From: Aradus depressus | Lineage: Eukaryota > Arthropoda > Insecta > Hemiptera > Aradidae | Length of the DNA: 64,000 nt | Direction of reading: 5' to 3' | NCBI GenBank assembly: GCA_963662175.1 | Contig: OY759217.1 | Location: 48,150,108-48,214,107, forward strand | Part shown: piece after piece, positions 40,780 to 53,689 of the stretch | Position numbering within the stretch: position 1 is the first letter of the stretch | How the letters are laid out: every line of letters starts with the position of its first letter | Notes under the pieces: model-generated | What the model saw: the letters and a program-made list of their open reading frames with translations, nothing else | Database searches by the model: none | What the model was told of the DNA's origin: nothing | Position numbers and translations under genes: made by a program

Positions 40780-43000
40780 AAATTCATGACAATCCGATTA
40801 CCCTTCAATGATTCAGCATTATTTTTATGCTTAGCCCCCCCTCCCAAATTTTTAAAATGTCACACACCCTATTTTTCTTTTTGGCCTTTATGAATACTTC
40901 ATGTGAAATTTCGTGACAATCCGATCATCCGTTAATGACTTATCACTATACTTATACTTAGGCCCCCATCAACCCACCCTCCCGTTCAAAATTTTGTGAC
41001 ATATACACTCTATATTTCTATTTGGCTTTTAATAATACTAGATATGAAATTCCATGACAATACGACCAACCGTTAATGAGCTAGCACTATATTTATACAT
41101 AGGCCCCCCCGCCACAACCCCCCCTCCCGTAAACAATTTTGAGCCGTCACACCGCCTATTTTTCTATTTGGCCTCCAGGAATACTACATGTAAAATTTCG
41201 TGACAATCCGATCATCCGTTAATGACTTATCACTATACTTATACTTAGGCCCCCATCAACCCACCCTCCCGTTCAAAATTTTGTGACATATACACTCTAT
41301 ATTTCTATTTGGCTTTTAATAATACTAGATATGAAATTCCATGACAATACGACCAACCGTTATTGAGCTAGCACTATATTTATACATAGGCCCCCCCGCC
41401 ACTACCCCCCTCCCGTAAAACATTTTGAGCCGTTACACCGCCTATTTTTTTATTTGGTCTTCAGGAATACTACATGTGAAACTTTGTGACAATTCGATCA
41501 ACCGTTAATGAGCTAGCTCTATATTTATACTTAGGCCCCCCCACAACCCCCCTCCCGTTCAAAACTTTGGGACGCCACACACCTTATTTTTCTATTTGGC
41601 CTTCAGGAATACTCCATGTGAAATTTCGTGACAATCCGACCAACCGTTGAAGAATTAGCTCTATATTTATAATTAGGCCCCCCTTACAACCCCCCCTCCC
41701 GTTCAAAACTTTGGGACGCCACACACCTTTTTTTCCTATTTGGCTTTTAAAAATACTACGTGAAATTTCATGACGATTCGCCCATTAGTTAATGAGTTAG
41801 CTCTATATTTATACTTAGGCCCCCCTTACAACCCCCCCTCCCGATCAAAACATTGGGACGCCACACACCTTTTTTTCCTATTTGGCTTTTAAAAATACTA
41901 CATGTGAAATTTCATGACGATTCGCCCATTAGTTAATGAGTTAGCTCTATATTTATACTTAGGCCCCCCCACCACCCCCCCTCCCGTTCAAAACTTTGGG
42001 ACGCCACACACCTTTTTTTCCTGTTTGGCTTTTAAAAAGACTACGTGTGAAATTTCATGACAATTCGACCATTAGTTAATGAGTTAGCTCTATATTTATA
42101 CTTAGGCCCCCCTTACAACCCCCCCTCCCGATCAAAACTTTGGGACTCCACACACCTTATTTTTCTATTTGGCCTTCAGGAATACTCCATGTGAAATTTC
42201 ATGACAATCCGACCAACTGTTAAAGAGTTAGCTCTATATTTATACTTAGGCCCCCCCACAACCCCCCTCCCGTTCACAACTTTGGGACGCCACACACCTT
42301 TTTTTCCTATATGGCTTTTAAAAATACTACGTGAAATTTCATGACGATTCGCCCATTAGTTAATGAGTTAGCTCTATATTTATACTTAGGCCCCCCCACA
42401 ACCCCCCTCCCGTTCAAAACTTTGGGACGCCACACACCTTATTTTTCTATTTGGCTTTCAGGAATACTCCATGTGTAATTTCGTGACAATCCGACCAACC
42501 GTTAAAGAATTAGCTCTATATTTATACTTAGGCCCCCCTTACAACCCCCCCTCCCGTTCAAAACTTTGGAACGCCACACACCTTATTTTTCTATTTGGCC
42601 TTCAGGAATACTCCATGTGAAATTTCGTGACAATCCGACCAACCGTTAAAGAATTATTTCTATATTTATACTTAGGCCCCCCCACAACCCCCCCTCCCGT
42701 TCAAAACTTTGGGACGCCACACACCTTTTTTTCTTGTTTGGCTTTTAAAAAGACTACGTGTGAAATTTCATGACAATTCGACCATTAGTTAATGTGTTAG
42801 CACTATTTATATACTTAGGCCCCCCCACAACCCCCCCTCCCGTTCAAAACTTTGGGACGCCACACACTTTATTTTCCTATTTGGCTTTCAAAAATACTAC
42901 ATGTGAAATTTCATGACGATTCGCCCATTAGTTAATGTGTTAGCACTATTTATATACTTAGGCCCCCCTTACAACCCCCCCTCCCGATCAAAATTTTGGG
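40780..43000 (+). repeat. 143-bp array, copy I (about 16 units)
   Basis: Spacing between AGGCCCCCC landmarks from 40960 to 42961 is 140-148 bp. Each unit has CTACATGTGAAATTTC(A/G)TGAC, AATCCGACCAACCGTTAATGAGTTAGC, a CTATATTTATACTTAGG segment and CCCCCCTCCCGTTCAAAA. It is homologous to the element's own 3' end (GCTACATGGGAAGTTTCATA AAAATCCGTCCAGCGGTTTG). Confidence 0.9.
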
Positions 43001-43163
43001 ACGCGACATAGCCTATTATTCAATCGGGCTCAAAAGAATGCTACATGGGAAGTTTCATAAAAATCCGTCCAGCGGTTTGGGCGTGATGCTGGAACAAACA
43101 TACATACAAACATACATACATACAAACAAACAAACCCCGTTTCAGCTTTATTAATATAGATAT

Positions 43164-43329
43164 CACAATGTACACAAGTTTTAATTTGTGTTCATATCTA
43201 TACATACATCTTTTTTTTTGGCATTTTTCTTCCATAGTGGATCGGTGTCACCATATTTAAAGTCAGTCTGAAGGTTGTGCTGACGTTGGCATAATCCGAA
43301 ACCAGCACACTCTATGGCTCTGTCAGTTA
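43164..43329. other. Junction spacer between composite element and satellite
   Basis: No recognised feature. Confidence 0.3.
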
Positions 43330-46300
43330 ACAAATATTAAATCTATAAACCGTTAAAAAGCAAGAAATTTGAAGAATGGAGTCTACCGAGCTCAGGATCG
43401 CCACTTAGAAATCTAGCTGAGGCACTTAGGTCAGATGTTTCAATCGGGAAGTTAAAAATAACTTTGAGCACTTCGTCCTTCGGATGGGACATTAAGCGAT
43501 GATCCAGGGCTTTTTCGAATGCGAGGTACTCGATAATGAGACGTATGTTATGTAAATAAACCTGGGTAGGTCAATTTCCACTTAGGTTGAAAGCCTTGAG
43601 CACGTCGTCCTTCGGATGGGACTTTCCGGATATATCTGAATCTGTAGTATCAGTTTTAACAATTATTAAGCCTATAAACCGTTAAATAGCGCGAATTTTT
43701 TGAAAAACGTTTTCATTTTGATTTTTGTGTGGGGTTCAGATAATCCGGTCGTTCTCTATCAGTTTTAACAAATATTTAATCTATAAACCGTTAAAAAGCG
43801 AGAAATTTGAAGAATGGAGTCTACCGAGCTCAGGATCGCCACTTACAAATCTAGCTGAGGCACTTAGGTCAGATGTTTTAATCGGGAAGTGAAAAATAAC
43901 TATGAGCACGTCGTCCTTCGGATGGGACTTTAAGCGATGTTCCAGGACTTTTTCGAATGTGAGGTACTCGATAATGAGACGTATGTTATGTAAATAAACC
44001 TGGGTAGGTGAAATTTCACTTAGGTTGAAAATAGCCTTGAGCACGTCGTCCTTCGGATGGGACTTTCCGGATAAATCTGAATCTGTCGTATCAGTTTTAA
44101 CAATTATTAAGCCTATAAACCGTTAAATAGCGCAAATTTTTTGAAAAACATTTTTATTTTGATTTTTGTGTAGGATTCAGATAATCCGGTCGTTCTCTAT
44201 CAGTTTTAACAAATATTAAATCTATAAACCGTTAAAAAGCGAGAAATTTCAAGAATGGAGTCTACCGAGCTCAGGATCGCCACTTAGAAATCTAGTTGAG
44301 GCACTTAGGTCAGATGTTTCAATCGGGAAGTTAAAAAACACTTTGAGCACGTCGTCCTTCGGATGGGACTTTAAGCGATGATCCAGGGCTTTTTCGAATG
44401 TGAGGTACTCGATAATGAGACGTATGTTATGTAAATAAACCTGGGTAGGTGAAATATCACTTAGGTTGAAAATAGCCTTGAGCACGTCGTCCTTCGGATG
44501 GGACTTTCCGGATAAATCTGAATCTCTCGTATCAGTTTTAACAATTATTAAGCCTATAAACCGTTAAATAGCGCTAATTTTTTGAAAAACATTTTTATTT
44601 TGATTTTTGTGTAGGATTCAGATAATCCGGTCGTTCTCTATCAGTTTTAACAAATATTAAATCTATAAACCGTTAAAAAGCGAGAAATTTGAAGAATGGA
44701 GTCTACCGAGATCAGGATCGCCACTTAGAAATCTAGCTGAGGCACTTAGGTCAGATGTTTCAATCGGGAAGTTAAAAAACACTTTGAGCACGTCGTCCTT
44801 CGGATGGGACTTTAAGCGATGATCCAGGGCTTTTTCGAATGTGAGGTACTCGATAATGAGACGTATGTTATTTAAATAAACCTGGTTAGGTGAAATATCA
44901 CTTAGGTTGAAAATAGCCTTGAGCACGTCGTCCTTCGGATGGGACTTTCCGGATAAATCTGAATCTCTCGTATCAGTTTTAACAATTATTAAGCCTATAA
45001 ACCGTTAAATAGCGCAAATTTTTTGAAAAACATTTTTATTTTGATTTTTGTGTAGGATTCAGATAATCCGGTCGTTCTCTATCCGTTTATACAAATATTA
45101 AATCTATAAACCGTTAAAAAGCGAGAAATATCAAGAATGGAGTCTACCGAGTTCAGGATCGCCACTTAGAAATCTAGCTGAGGCACTTAGGTCAGATGTT
45201 TCAATCGGGAAGTTAAAAAACACTTTGAGCACGTCGTCCTTCGGATGGGACTTTAAGCGATGATCCAGGGCTTTTTCGAATGTGAGGTACTCGATAATGA
45301 GACGTATGTTATGTAAATAAACCTGGGTAGGTGAAATATCACTTAGGTTGAAAATAGCCTTGAGCACGTCGTCCTTCGGATGGGACTTTCCGGATAAATC
45401 TGAATCTCTCGTATCAGTTTTAACAATTATTAAGCCTATAAACCGTTAAATAGCGCTAATTTTTTGAAAAACATTTTTATTTTGATTTTTGTGTAGGATT
45501 CAGATAATCCGGTCGTTCTCTATCAGTTTTAACAAATATTAAATCTATAAACCGTTAAAAAGCGAGAAATTTGAAGAATGGAGTCTACCGAGATCAGGAT
45601 CGCCACTTAGAAATCTAGCTGAGGCACTTAGGTCAGATGTTTCAATCGGGAAGTTAAAAAACACTTTGAGCACGTCGTCCTTCGGATGGGACTTTAAGCG
45701 ATGATCCAGGGCTTTTTCGAATGTGAGGTACTCGATAATGAGACGTATGTTATTTAAATAAACCTGGTTAGGTGAAATATCACTTAGGTTGAAAATAGCC
45801 TTGAGCACGTCGTCCTTCGGATGGGACTTTCCGGATAAATCTGAATCTCTCGTATCAGTTTTAACAATTATTAAGCCTATAAACCGTTAAATAGCGCAAA
45901 TTTTTTGAAAAACATTTTTATTTTGATTTTTGTGTAGGATTCAGATAATCCGGTCGTTCTCTATCCGTTTATACAAATATTAAATCTATAAACCGTTAAA
46001 AAGCGAGAAATATCAAGAATGGAGTCTACCGAGTTCAGGATCGCCACTTAGAAATCTAGCTGAGGCACTTAGGTCAGATGTTTCAATCGGGAAGTTAAAA
46101 AACACTTTGAGCACGTCGTCCTTCGGATGGGACTTTAAGCGATGATCCAGGGCTTTTTCGAATGTGAGGTACTCGATAATGAGACGTATGTTATGTAAAT
46201 AAACCTGGTTAGGTGAAATTTCACTTTGGTTGAAAATAGCCTTGAGCACGTCGTCAGTCGGATGGGACTTTTCGGATATATCTGATTCTGTCGTATCAGT

Positions 46301-48192
46301 TTTAACAATTATTAAGCCTATAAACCGTTAAATAGCGTGAATTTTTTGAAAAACATTTTTATTTTGATTTTTGTGTAGGATTCAGATAATCCGGTCGTTC
46401 TCTATCAGTTTTAACAAATATTAAATCTATAAACCGTTAAAAAGCGAGAAATTTGAAGAATGGAGTCTACCGAGCTCAGGATCGCCACTTAGAAATCTAG
46501 CTGAGGCACTTAGGTCAGATGTTTCAATCGGGAAGTTAAAAAACACTTTGAGCACGTCGTCCTTCGGATGGGACTTTAAGCGATGATCCAGGGCTTTTTC
46601 GAATGTGAGGTACTCGATAATGAGACGTATGTTATGTAAATAAACCTGGGTAGGTGAAATATCACTTAGGTTGAAAATAGCCTTGAGCACGTCGTCCTTC
46701 GGATGGGACTTTCCGGATAAATCTGAATCTCTCGTATCAGTTTTAACAATTATTAAGCCTATAAACCGTTAAATAGCGCAAATTTTTTGAAAAACATTTT
46801 TATTTTGATTTTTGTGTAGGATTCAGATAATCCGGTCGTTCTCTATCAGTTTTAACAAATATTATATCTATAAACCGTTAAAAAGCGAGAAATTTGAAGA
46901 ATGGAGTCTACCGAGATCAGGATCGCCACTTAGAAATCTAGCTGAGGCACTTAGGTCAGATGTTTCAATCGGGAAGTTAAAAAACACTTTGAGCACGTCG
47001 TCCTTCGGATGGGACTTTAAGCGATGATCCAGGGCTTTTTCGAATGTGAGGTACTCGATAATGAGACGTATGTTATGTAAATAAACCTGGGTAGGTGAAA
47101 TATCACTTAGGTTGAAAATAGCCTTGAGCACGTCGTCCTTCGGATGGGACTTTCCGGATAAATCTGAATCTCTCGTATCAGTTTTAACAATTATTAAGCC
47201 TATAAACCGTTAAATAGCGCAAATTTTTTGAAAAACATTTTTATTTTGATTTTTGTGTAGGATTCAGATAATCCGGTCGTTCTCTATCCGTTTTTACAAA
47301 TATTAAATCTATAAACCGTTAAAAAGCGAGAAATATCAAGAATGGAGTCTACCGAGCTCAGGATCGCCACTTAGAAATCTAGCTGAGGCACTTAGGTCAG
47401 ATGTTTCAATCGGGAAGTTAAAAAACACTTTGAGCACGTCGTCCTTCGGATGGGACTTTAAGCGATGATCCAGGGCTTTTTCGTATGTGAGGTACTCGAT
47501 AATGAGACGTATGTTATGTAAATAAACCTGGGTAGGTGAAATATCACTTAGGTTGAAAATAGCCTTGAGCACGTCGTCCTTCGGATGGGACTTTCCGGAT
47601 AAATCTGAATCTCTCGTATCAGTTTTAACAATTATTAAGCCTATAAACCGTTAAATAGCGCAAATTTTTTGAAAAACATTTTTATTTTGATTTTTGTGTA
47701 GGATTCAGATAATCCGGTCGTTCTCTATCCGTTTTTACAAATATTAAATCTATAAACCGTTAAAAAGCGAGAAATATCAAGAATGGAGTCTACCGAGCTC
47801 AGGATCGCCACTTAGAAATCTAGCTGAGGCACTTAGGTCAGATGTTTCAATCGGGAAGTTAAAAAACACTTTGAGCACGTCGTCCTTCGGATGGGACTTT
47901 AAGCGATGATCCAGGGCTTTTTCGTATGTGAGGTACTCGATAATGAGACGTATGTTATGTAAATAAACCTGGTTAGGTGAAATATCACTTAGGTTGAAAA
48001 CAGCCTTGAGCACGTCGTCCTTCGGATGGGACTTTCCGGATAAATCTGAATCTCTCGTATCAGTTTTAACAATTATTAAGCCTATAAACCGTTAAATAGC
48101 GTGAATTTTTGAAAAACATTTTTATTTTGATTTTTGTGTAGGATTCAGATAATCCGGTCGTTCTCTATCAGTTTTAACAAATATTAAATCTA
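43330..48192 (-). repeat. Satellite array, 11 monomers of about 441 bp
   Basis: GAATGGAGTCTACCGAG recurs at about 43374, 43813, 44254, 44694, 45135, 45576, 46017, 46458, 46900, 47339 and 47780 (spacing 439-442). Within each monomer GAGCACGTCGTCCTTCGGAT occurs twice and TCTATAAACCGTTAAA / CCTATAAACCGTTAAA twice, so the monomer has internal duplications. A stretch of about 200 nt aligns with SINE-T from just after the A box through the central body. Minus-strand frames of 78-87 codons recur once per monomer (starting MLKAIFNLS or close). They are a by-product of sequence conservation and show no known domain. Confidence 0.93.
44641..46404 (-). repeat. 882-bp higher-order duplication inside the satellite
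   Basis: Two monomer types alternate: one has CTACCGAGATCAGG and CCTGGTTAGGTGAAAT, the next has ATCCGTTTATACAAATAT and CTACCGAGTTCAGG. The pair at 44641-45522 is repeated almost identically at 45523-46404, including private variants, which marks a recent two-monomer duplication. Confidence 0.75.
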
Positions 48193-48303
48193 TAGCAGTT
48201 ATACCCGGCGTTGCCCGGGGAACTTTGATTTTTCTCCCAATATCTTCTATAACGCTATTCAATTCCTCGACAGTACATTCATGATGTTATAATTTTCAAT
48301 TAT

Positions 48304-49400
48304 TCATACGGAATAAGGCTTATAGTCCTTCAGCTGTTGTAACGCTAGTAAGTTTTTAGGACCCCTGGGCACCACAGCTAGTATGCGCCTTTCAACGGCG
48401 GAAGCCACACCTAGTGAATACTTAGCATCGCTGGACGTCCTAGTCAGTGCGTACTTAAGAACGTTTGTGACCACAGCTAGTATGTGGCTTGCAACGCTGA
48501 GCACCACAGCTAGTACGTAGTTGGGAAAGCTGGGCATCATAGCTAGTATGTGCCTTGCGACGGCGGACCCAACAGCTAGTACGTAGTTAGGAACGCTGGT
48601 CACCACAGCTAGTATGTGCCTCGCAACAGCGGACCCCAGAGCTAGTACGAAGTTAGGAACGCTGGGCATCACAGCTATTAAGTGCCTTGCAACAGCGGAC
48701 CCCACAGCTAGTATGTAGTTAAATACGCTGGGCATTACAGTTAGTAAGTGCTTTGCAACAGCGAACTTCACAGCTAGTACATAGTTAGAAACGCTGGGCA
48801 CTACAGCTAGTAAATGCCTTGCAACAACGGACCCCACAGCTAGTACGAAGTTAGGAACGCTGGGCACTACAGCTAGTAAATGCCTTGCAACAACGGACCC
48901 CACAGCTAGTACGATATTAGGAACCCTGGGCATCACAGCTAGTATGCTTTTGCAAAGACGGACCCCACAGCTAGTACGTTTTTAGGAACGCTGGGCCCTA
49001 CAGGTAGTAGGTGCCTTGCAACTGCGAACCCCACAGATAGTATGTAGTTAGAACCACAGGGCATCACAGCTAGTATGAGTTTTGCAACGGCGGACCCCAC
49101 AGTTAGTACCTACGAGTGAAATACGCTGGGCCACACTGCTAGCGCCTTGCAACAGCAGACCCCACAGCTAGTACGTAATTAGAAACGCTGGGCATTACAG
49201 CTAGTAAATGTCTTATAGGTGCCTTGCAACAGCGAACCCCACAGCCAGTACATAGTTAGGAACGCTGGGGCTGAGCACTACAGCTAGTAAGTACCTTGCA
49301 ACAGCGGACCCCACAGCTAGTACGATATTAGGAACGCTGGACATCACAGCTACTAAATGTCTTGCAACAGTGAACCCCACAGCCAATACATAGTTACTAC
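48304..49400 (+). repeat. 66-bp array, copy II (about 16 units)
   Basis: The same unit as copy I. The minus-strand frames 48304-48936 (210 codons) and 49213-49530 translate the array: the period of 66 bp gives a 22-residue repeat (…VPNYVLAVGSAVARHLLAV…). Units are more diverged at the left edge than in the middle. Confidence 0.88.
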
Positions 49401-49404
49401 TACT

Positions 49405-51400
49405 ACATGTGAAATTCATGACAATCCGATTCATGACAATACAATCAACCGTTAATGAGCTAGCTCTATATTTATACTCAGTCCCACCCCCCCTCAACCC
49501 CGCCACCCGTTCAAAACTTCGGGACGCCACACTCCTTATTTTTCTATTTGGCCTTCAGGAATAATATATGCGAAATTTCGTGACAATACGACCAACCGTT
49601 AATGAGCTAACTCTATATGTATATTTAGCCCCCCCCACAACCCTCCTTCCTGTTCAAAATTTTGGGCCGTCACACACCTAATATTTCTATTTGACCTTTA
49701 GGAATACTACATGTGAAATTTCTTGACAATTCGACCATTAGTTAATGAGTTAGCACTATTTATATACGTAGGCCCCCCTTACAACCCCCCCTCCCGATCA
49801 AAACTTTGGAACGCCACACACCTTATTTTTCTATTTGGCCTTCAGGAATACTCCATGTGAAATTTCGTGACAATCCGACCAACCGTTAAAGAGTTAGCTC
49901 TATATTTATACTTAGGCCCCCCACAACCCCCCCTCCCGTTCAAAACTTTGGGCCGTCACACACCTAATATTTCTATTTGACCTTTAGGAATATTACATGT
50001 GAAATTTCATGACGATTCGCCCATTAGTTAATGAGTTAGCTCTATATTTATACTTAGGCTCCCCCACTACCCCCCCTCCCGTAAAAACTTTTGAGCCGTC
50101 ACACCGCTTATTTTTTTATTTGGTCTTCAGGAATACTACATGTGAAACTTCGTGACAATCCGACCAACTGTTAAAGAGTTAGCTCTATATTTATACTTAG
50201 GCCCCCCCACAACCCCCCTCCCGTTCAAAACTTTGGGACACCACACACCTTTTTTTGCTATTTGGCTTTTAAAAATACTACATGTGAAATTTCATGACGA
50301 TTCGCCCATTAGTTAATGAGTTAGCTCTATATTTATACTTAGGCCCCCCCACATCCCCCCCTCCCGTTCAAAACTTTGGGACGCCACACACCTTATTTTT
50401 CTATTTGGCCTTCAGGAATACTCCATGTGAAATTTCGTGACAATCCGACCAACCGTTAAAGAATTAGCTCTATATTTATACTTAGGCCCCCCCACAATCC
50501 CCCCTCCCGTTCAAAACTTTGGGACGCCACACACCTTTTTTTCCTATTTGGCTTTTAAAAATACTACGTGAAATTTCATGACGATTCGCCCATTAGTTAA
50601 TGAGTTAGCTCTATATTTATACTTAGGCCCCCCCACAACACCCCTCCCGTTCAAAACTTTGGGAGGCCACACACCTTATTTTTCTATTTGGCCTTCAGGA
50701 ATACTCCATGTGAAATTTCGTGACAATTCGACCATTAGTTAATGTGTTAGCACTATTTATATACTTAGGCCCCCCTTGCAACCCCCCCTCCCGTTCAAAA
50801 CTTTGGGACGCCACACACCTTTTTTTCCTATTTGGCTTTTAAAAATACTACGTGAAATTTCATGACGATTCGCCCATTAGTTAATGAGTTAGCTCTATAT
50901 TTATACTTAGGTCCCCCCACAACCCCCCCTCCCGTTCAAAACTTTGGGACGCCACACACCTTTTTTTCCTGTTTGGCTTTTAAAAAGACTACGTGTGAAA
51001 TTTCATGACAATTCGACCATTAGTTAATGTGTTAGCACTATTTATATACTTAGGCCCCCCCACAACCCCCCCTCCCGTTCAAAACTTTGGGACGCCACAC
51101 ACCTTTTTTTCCTGTTTGGCTTTTAAAAAGACTACGTGTGAAATTTCATGGCAATTTGACCATTAGTTAATGAGTTAGCACTATTTATATACTTAGGCCC
51201 CCCTTACAACCCCCCCTCCCGATCAAAACTTTGGGACGCCACACACCTTTTTTTCCTGTTTGGCTTTTAAAAAGACTACGTGTGAAATTTCATGACAATT
51301 TGACCATTAGTTAATGAGTTAGCACTATTTATATACTTAGGCCCCCCTTACAACCCCCCCTCCCGATCAAAATGTTGGGACGCCACATAGCCTATTATTC
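49405..51400 (+). repeat. 143-bp array, copy II (about 14 units)
   Basis: Same unit and order as copy I. Unit subtypes (TTAGTTAATGAGTTAGC against CCAACCGTTAAAGA(A/G)TTAGC; ACTACGTGTG against ACTCCATGTG) alternate in a similar pattern to copy I. Confidence 0.9.
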
Positions 51401-51527
51401 AATCGGGCTCATAGGGATGCTACATGGGAAGTTTCATAAAAATCCGTCCAGCGGTTTGGGCGTGATACTGGAACAAACATACAAACACACAAACCCACAA
51501 ACCCCGTTTCAGCTTTATTAATATAGA

Positions 51528-51669
51528 CTTAAACGTTCCGCTCAACATAGGGTACGTGACATCACCCAACACTCCTGCCAACTTCCTACTACCATCTCCA
51601 AAGCCCACTTATATTCCACATTTCTTCCTTGATAATGTTAGTAGAAACCAAACGGTAACTTATTTTATC
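51528..51669. other. Spacer
   Basis: No recognised feature. Confidence 0.3.
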
Positions 51670-52262
51670 ATACATATGGAGTCTATCGAGCTCAGGATCG
51701 CCACTTAGAAATCTAGCCAAGGCACTGAGGTCAGATATTTTATTCGGGAAGATAAAAATAAATTTGAGCACGTCGTCCTTCGGATTAGACTTTAGGCTAT
51801 GATCGAGGGCCTTTTTGTATGTCAGGTGCTCGATAATGAGTCCTATGTTATGTAACTAAACCTAGGTAGCTAAAATTTCACTTAGGTTCAAAAAACCTTG
51901 AGCACGTCGTCCTTCGGATAGGACTTTCCCGATATATCTAAATCTGTCTATCAGTTTTAACAAATATTAAATCTATAAACCGTTAAAAAGCAGGAAGTTT
52001 GAAGGATGGTATTTAGCCCGACGTTTTTCGAAAAACATTTTTATTTCAATTTTTGTGTAGGATTCAGATATCCCGGTTGTTCATCAGTTTTAACAAATAT
52101 TAAAACTAAAAACCGTTTAAAAGCGAGAAATTTGAAGAATGGAGTTTACCGAGCTCAGGATCGCCATTTCACTGAGGTCAGATGTTTTAATCGGGAAGAT
52201 AAAAATAACTTTGAGCACGTCGTCCTTCGGATGGGACTTTCCCGATACATCTGAATCTTTCT
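51670..52262 (-). repeat. Degenerate satellite monomers
   Basis: GGAGTCTATCGAGCTCAGGA (51678) and GGAGTTTACCGAGCTCAGGA (52140) begin two shortened, diverged monomers of the 441-bp satellite on the far side of copy II. The second lacks the GAAATCTAGC segment. Confidence 0.75.
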
Positions 52263-52311
52263 TTGGTTGACCATCTTCGTTTCTGGATGCTGCCTATCTA
52301 CCAACATAGCT

Positions 52312-53600
52312 GTATTATTTGCAACAGCGGACACCACAGCTAGTACGAAGTTAAGAACCCTGGGCACCACATCTAGTATGTGCCTTGCAACAGCGGACCC
52401 CACAGCTAGTACGAAGTTCGGAACGCTGAGCACCACATCTAGTTTGTGCCTTGGAACAGCGGACCCCACAGGTAGTACGAAGTTCGGAACGCTGAGCACC
52501 ACATCTAGTTTGTGCCTTGCAACAGCGGACCCCACAGCTAGTACGAAGTTCGGAACGCTGAGCACCACATCTAGTATGTGCCTTGCAACAGCGGACACCA
52601 CAGCTAGTACGAAGTTAGGAACCCTGGGCACCACATCTAGTATGTGCCTTGCAACAGCGGACCCCACAGCTAGTACGAAGTTCGGAACGCTGGGCAACAC
52701 ATTCTAGTTTGTGCCTTGCAACAGCGGTCACCACAGCTAGTACGAAGTTAGGAACCCTGGGCACCACATCTAGTATGTGCCTTGCAACAGCGGACACCAC
52801 AGCTAGTACGAAGTTAGGAACGCTGAGCACCACGTCTAGTTTGTGCCTTGCAACAGCGGATCCCACAGCTAGTACGAAGTTAGGAACGCTGAGCACCACA
52901 TCTAGTATGTGCCTTGCAACAGCGGACACCACAGCTAGTACGAAGTTAGGAACCCTGGGCACCACATCTAGTTTGTGCCTTGCAACAGCGGACCCCACAG
53001 CTAGTATGAAGTTAGGAACGCTGAGCACCACATCTAGTTTGTGCCTTGCAACAGCGGACACCACAGCTAGTACGAAGTTAGGAACGCTGGGCAACACAGC
53101 TAGTAAGTGTTTTGTAACAGCGGACCCCACAGCTAGTACGAAGTTAGGAACCCTGGGCACCACATCTAGTATGTGCCTTGCAACAGCGGACACCACAGCT
53201 AGTACGAAGTTAGGAACGCTGGGCAACACAGCTAGTAAGTGCCTTGCAACAGCGGACCCCACAGCTAGTATGAAGTTAGGAACGCTGAGCACCACATCTA
53301 GTATGTGCCTTGCAACAGCGGACCCCACAGCTAGTACAAAGTTAGGAACGCTGAGCACCACATCTAGTTTGTGCCTTGCAACAGCGGACACCACAGCTAG
53401 TACGAAGTTAGTAACCCTGGGCACCACATCTAGTATGTGCCTTGCAACAGCGGACCCCACAGCTAGTACGAAGTTCGTAACCCTGGGCAACACAGCTAGT
53501 AAGTGTTTTGTAACAGCGGACCCCATAGATACTACATAGTTAGGAACGCTGGGCATCACAGCTAGTAAATGTCTTGCAACAGTGAACCCCACAGCGAATA
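52312..53600 (+). repeat. 66-bp array, copy III (about 19 units)
   Basis: The most homogeneous of the three arrays. It leaves long frames on both strands (52649-53539 plus, 52615-53631 minus, 52267-52707 plus, 52155-52700 minus). Two strands open over the same interval with a 22-residue period is the signature of a repeat, not of a gene. Two unit types alternate (CTGAGCACCACATCTAGTTT and CTGGGCACCACATCTAGTAT). Confidence 0.92.
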
Positions 53601-53689
53601 CATAGTTACTACTACTACATGTGAAATTCATGACAATCCGATTGCCCTTTAATCATTCAGCATTATTTTTATGCTTAGCCCCCCCCCCC

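Larger units (their letters stand above)
40384..43163 (+). mobile_element. Composite double-array element, copy I
   Basis: About 6 units of the 66-bp array (40384-40755), the fixed junction GTTACTACTACTACATGTGA (40760), about 16 units of the 143-bp array (40780-43000), then a shared 3' end: AAAATCCGTCCAGCGGTTTG, GGAACAAACATAC, CCCCGTTTCAGCTTTATTAA and TATAGAT. The same order occurs twice more in this window. The AATCCGTCCAGC...AACAAACATAC...TTTATTAATATAGA ending resembles 3' ends of some arthropod RTE-like retroposons, but no coding region supports a class. Confidence 0.75.
48194..51527 (+). mobile_element. Composite double-array element, copy II
   Basis: Interrupts a satellite monomer after AAATCTATA. 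The 5' end TAGCAGTTATACCCGGCGTT GCCCGGGG is followed by 140 nt of unique sequence, about 16 units of the 66-bp array (48340-49385), the GTTACTACTACTACATGTGA junction (49390), about 14 units of the 143-bp array, and the common 3' end at 51430-51527. This is the most complete copy. There is no protein-coding frame beyond array translations. Confidence 0.78.

Noticed and set aside
43781..48013. Ten near-identical 78-87-codon minus-strand frames, resembling a gene family
   Set aside because: They recur once per 441-bp satellite monomer and overlap the SINE-homologous part, which is non-coding in the SINE.
48304..48936. 210-codon minus-strand frame
   Set aside because: Same 66-bp array in another copy of the composite element.
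52615..53631. 338-codon minus-strand frame and overlapping 296-codon plus frame
   Set aside because: Both are translations of a 66-bp tandem array; the period is divisible by three, the frames are open on both strands, and the residues repeat every 22 positions.
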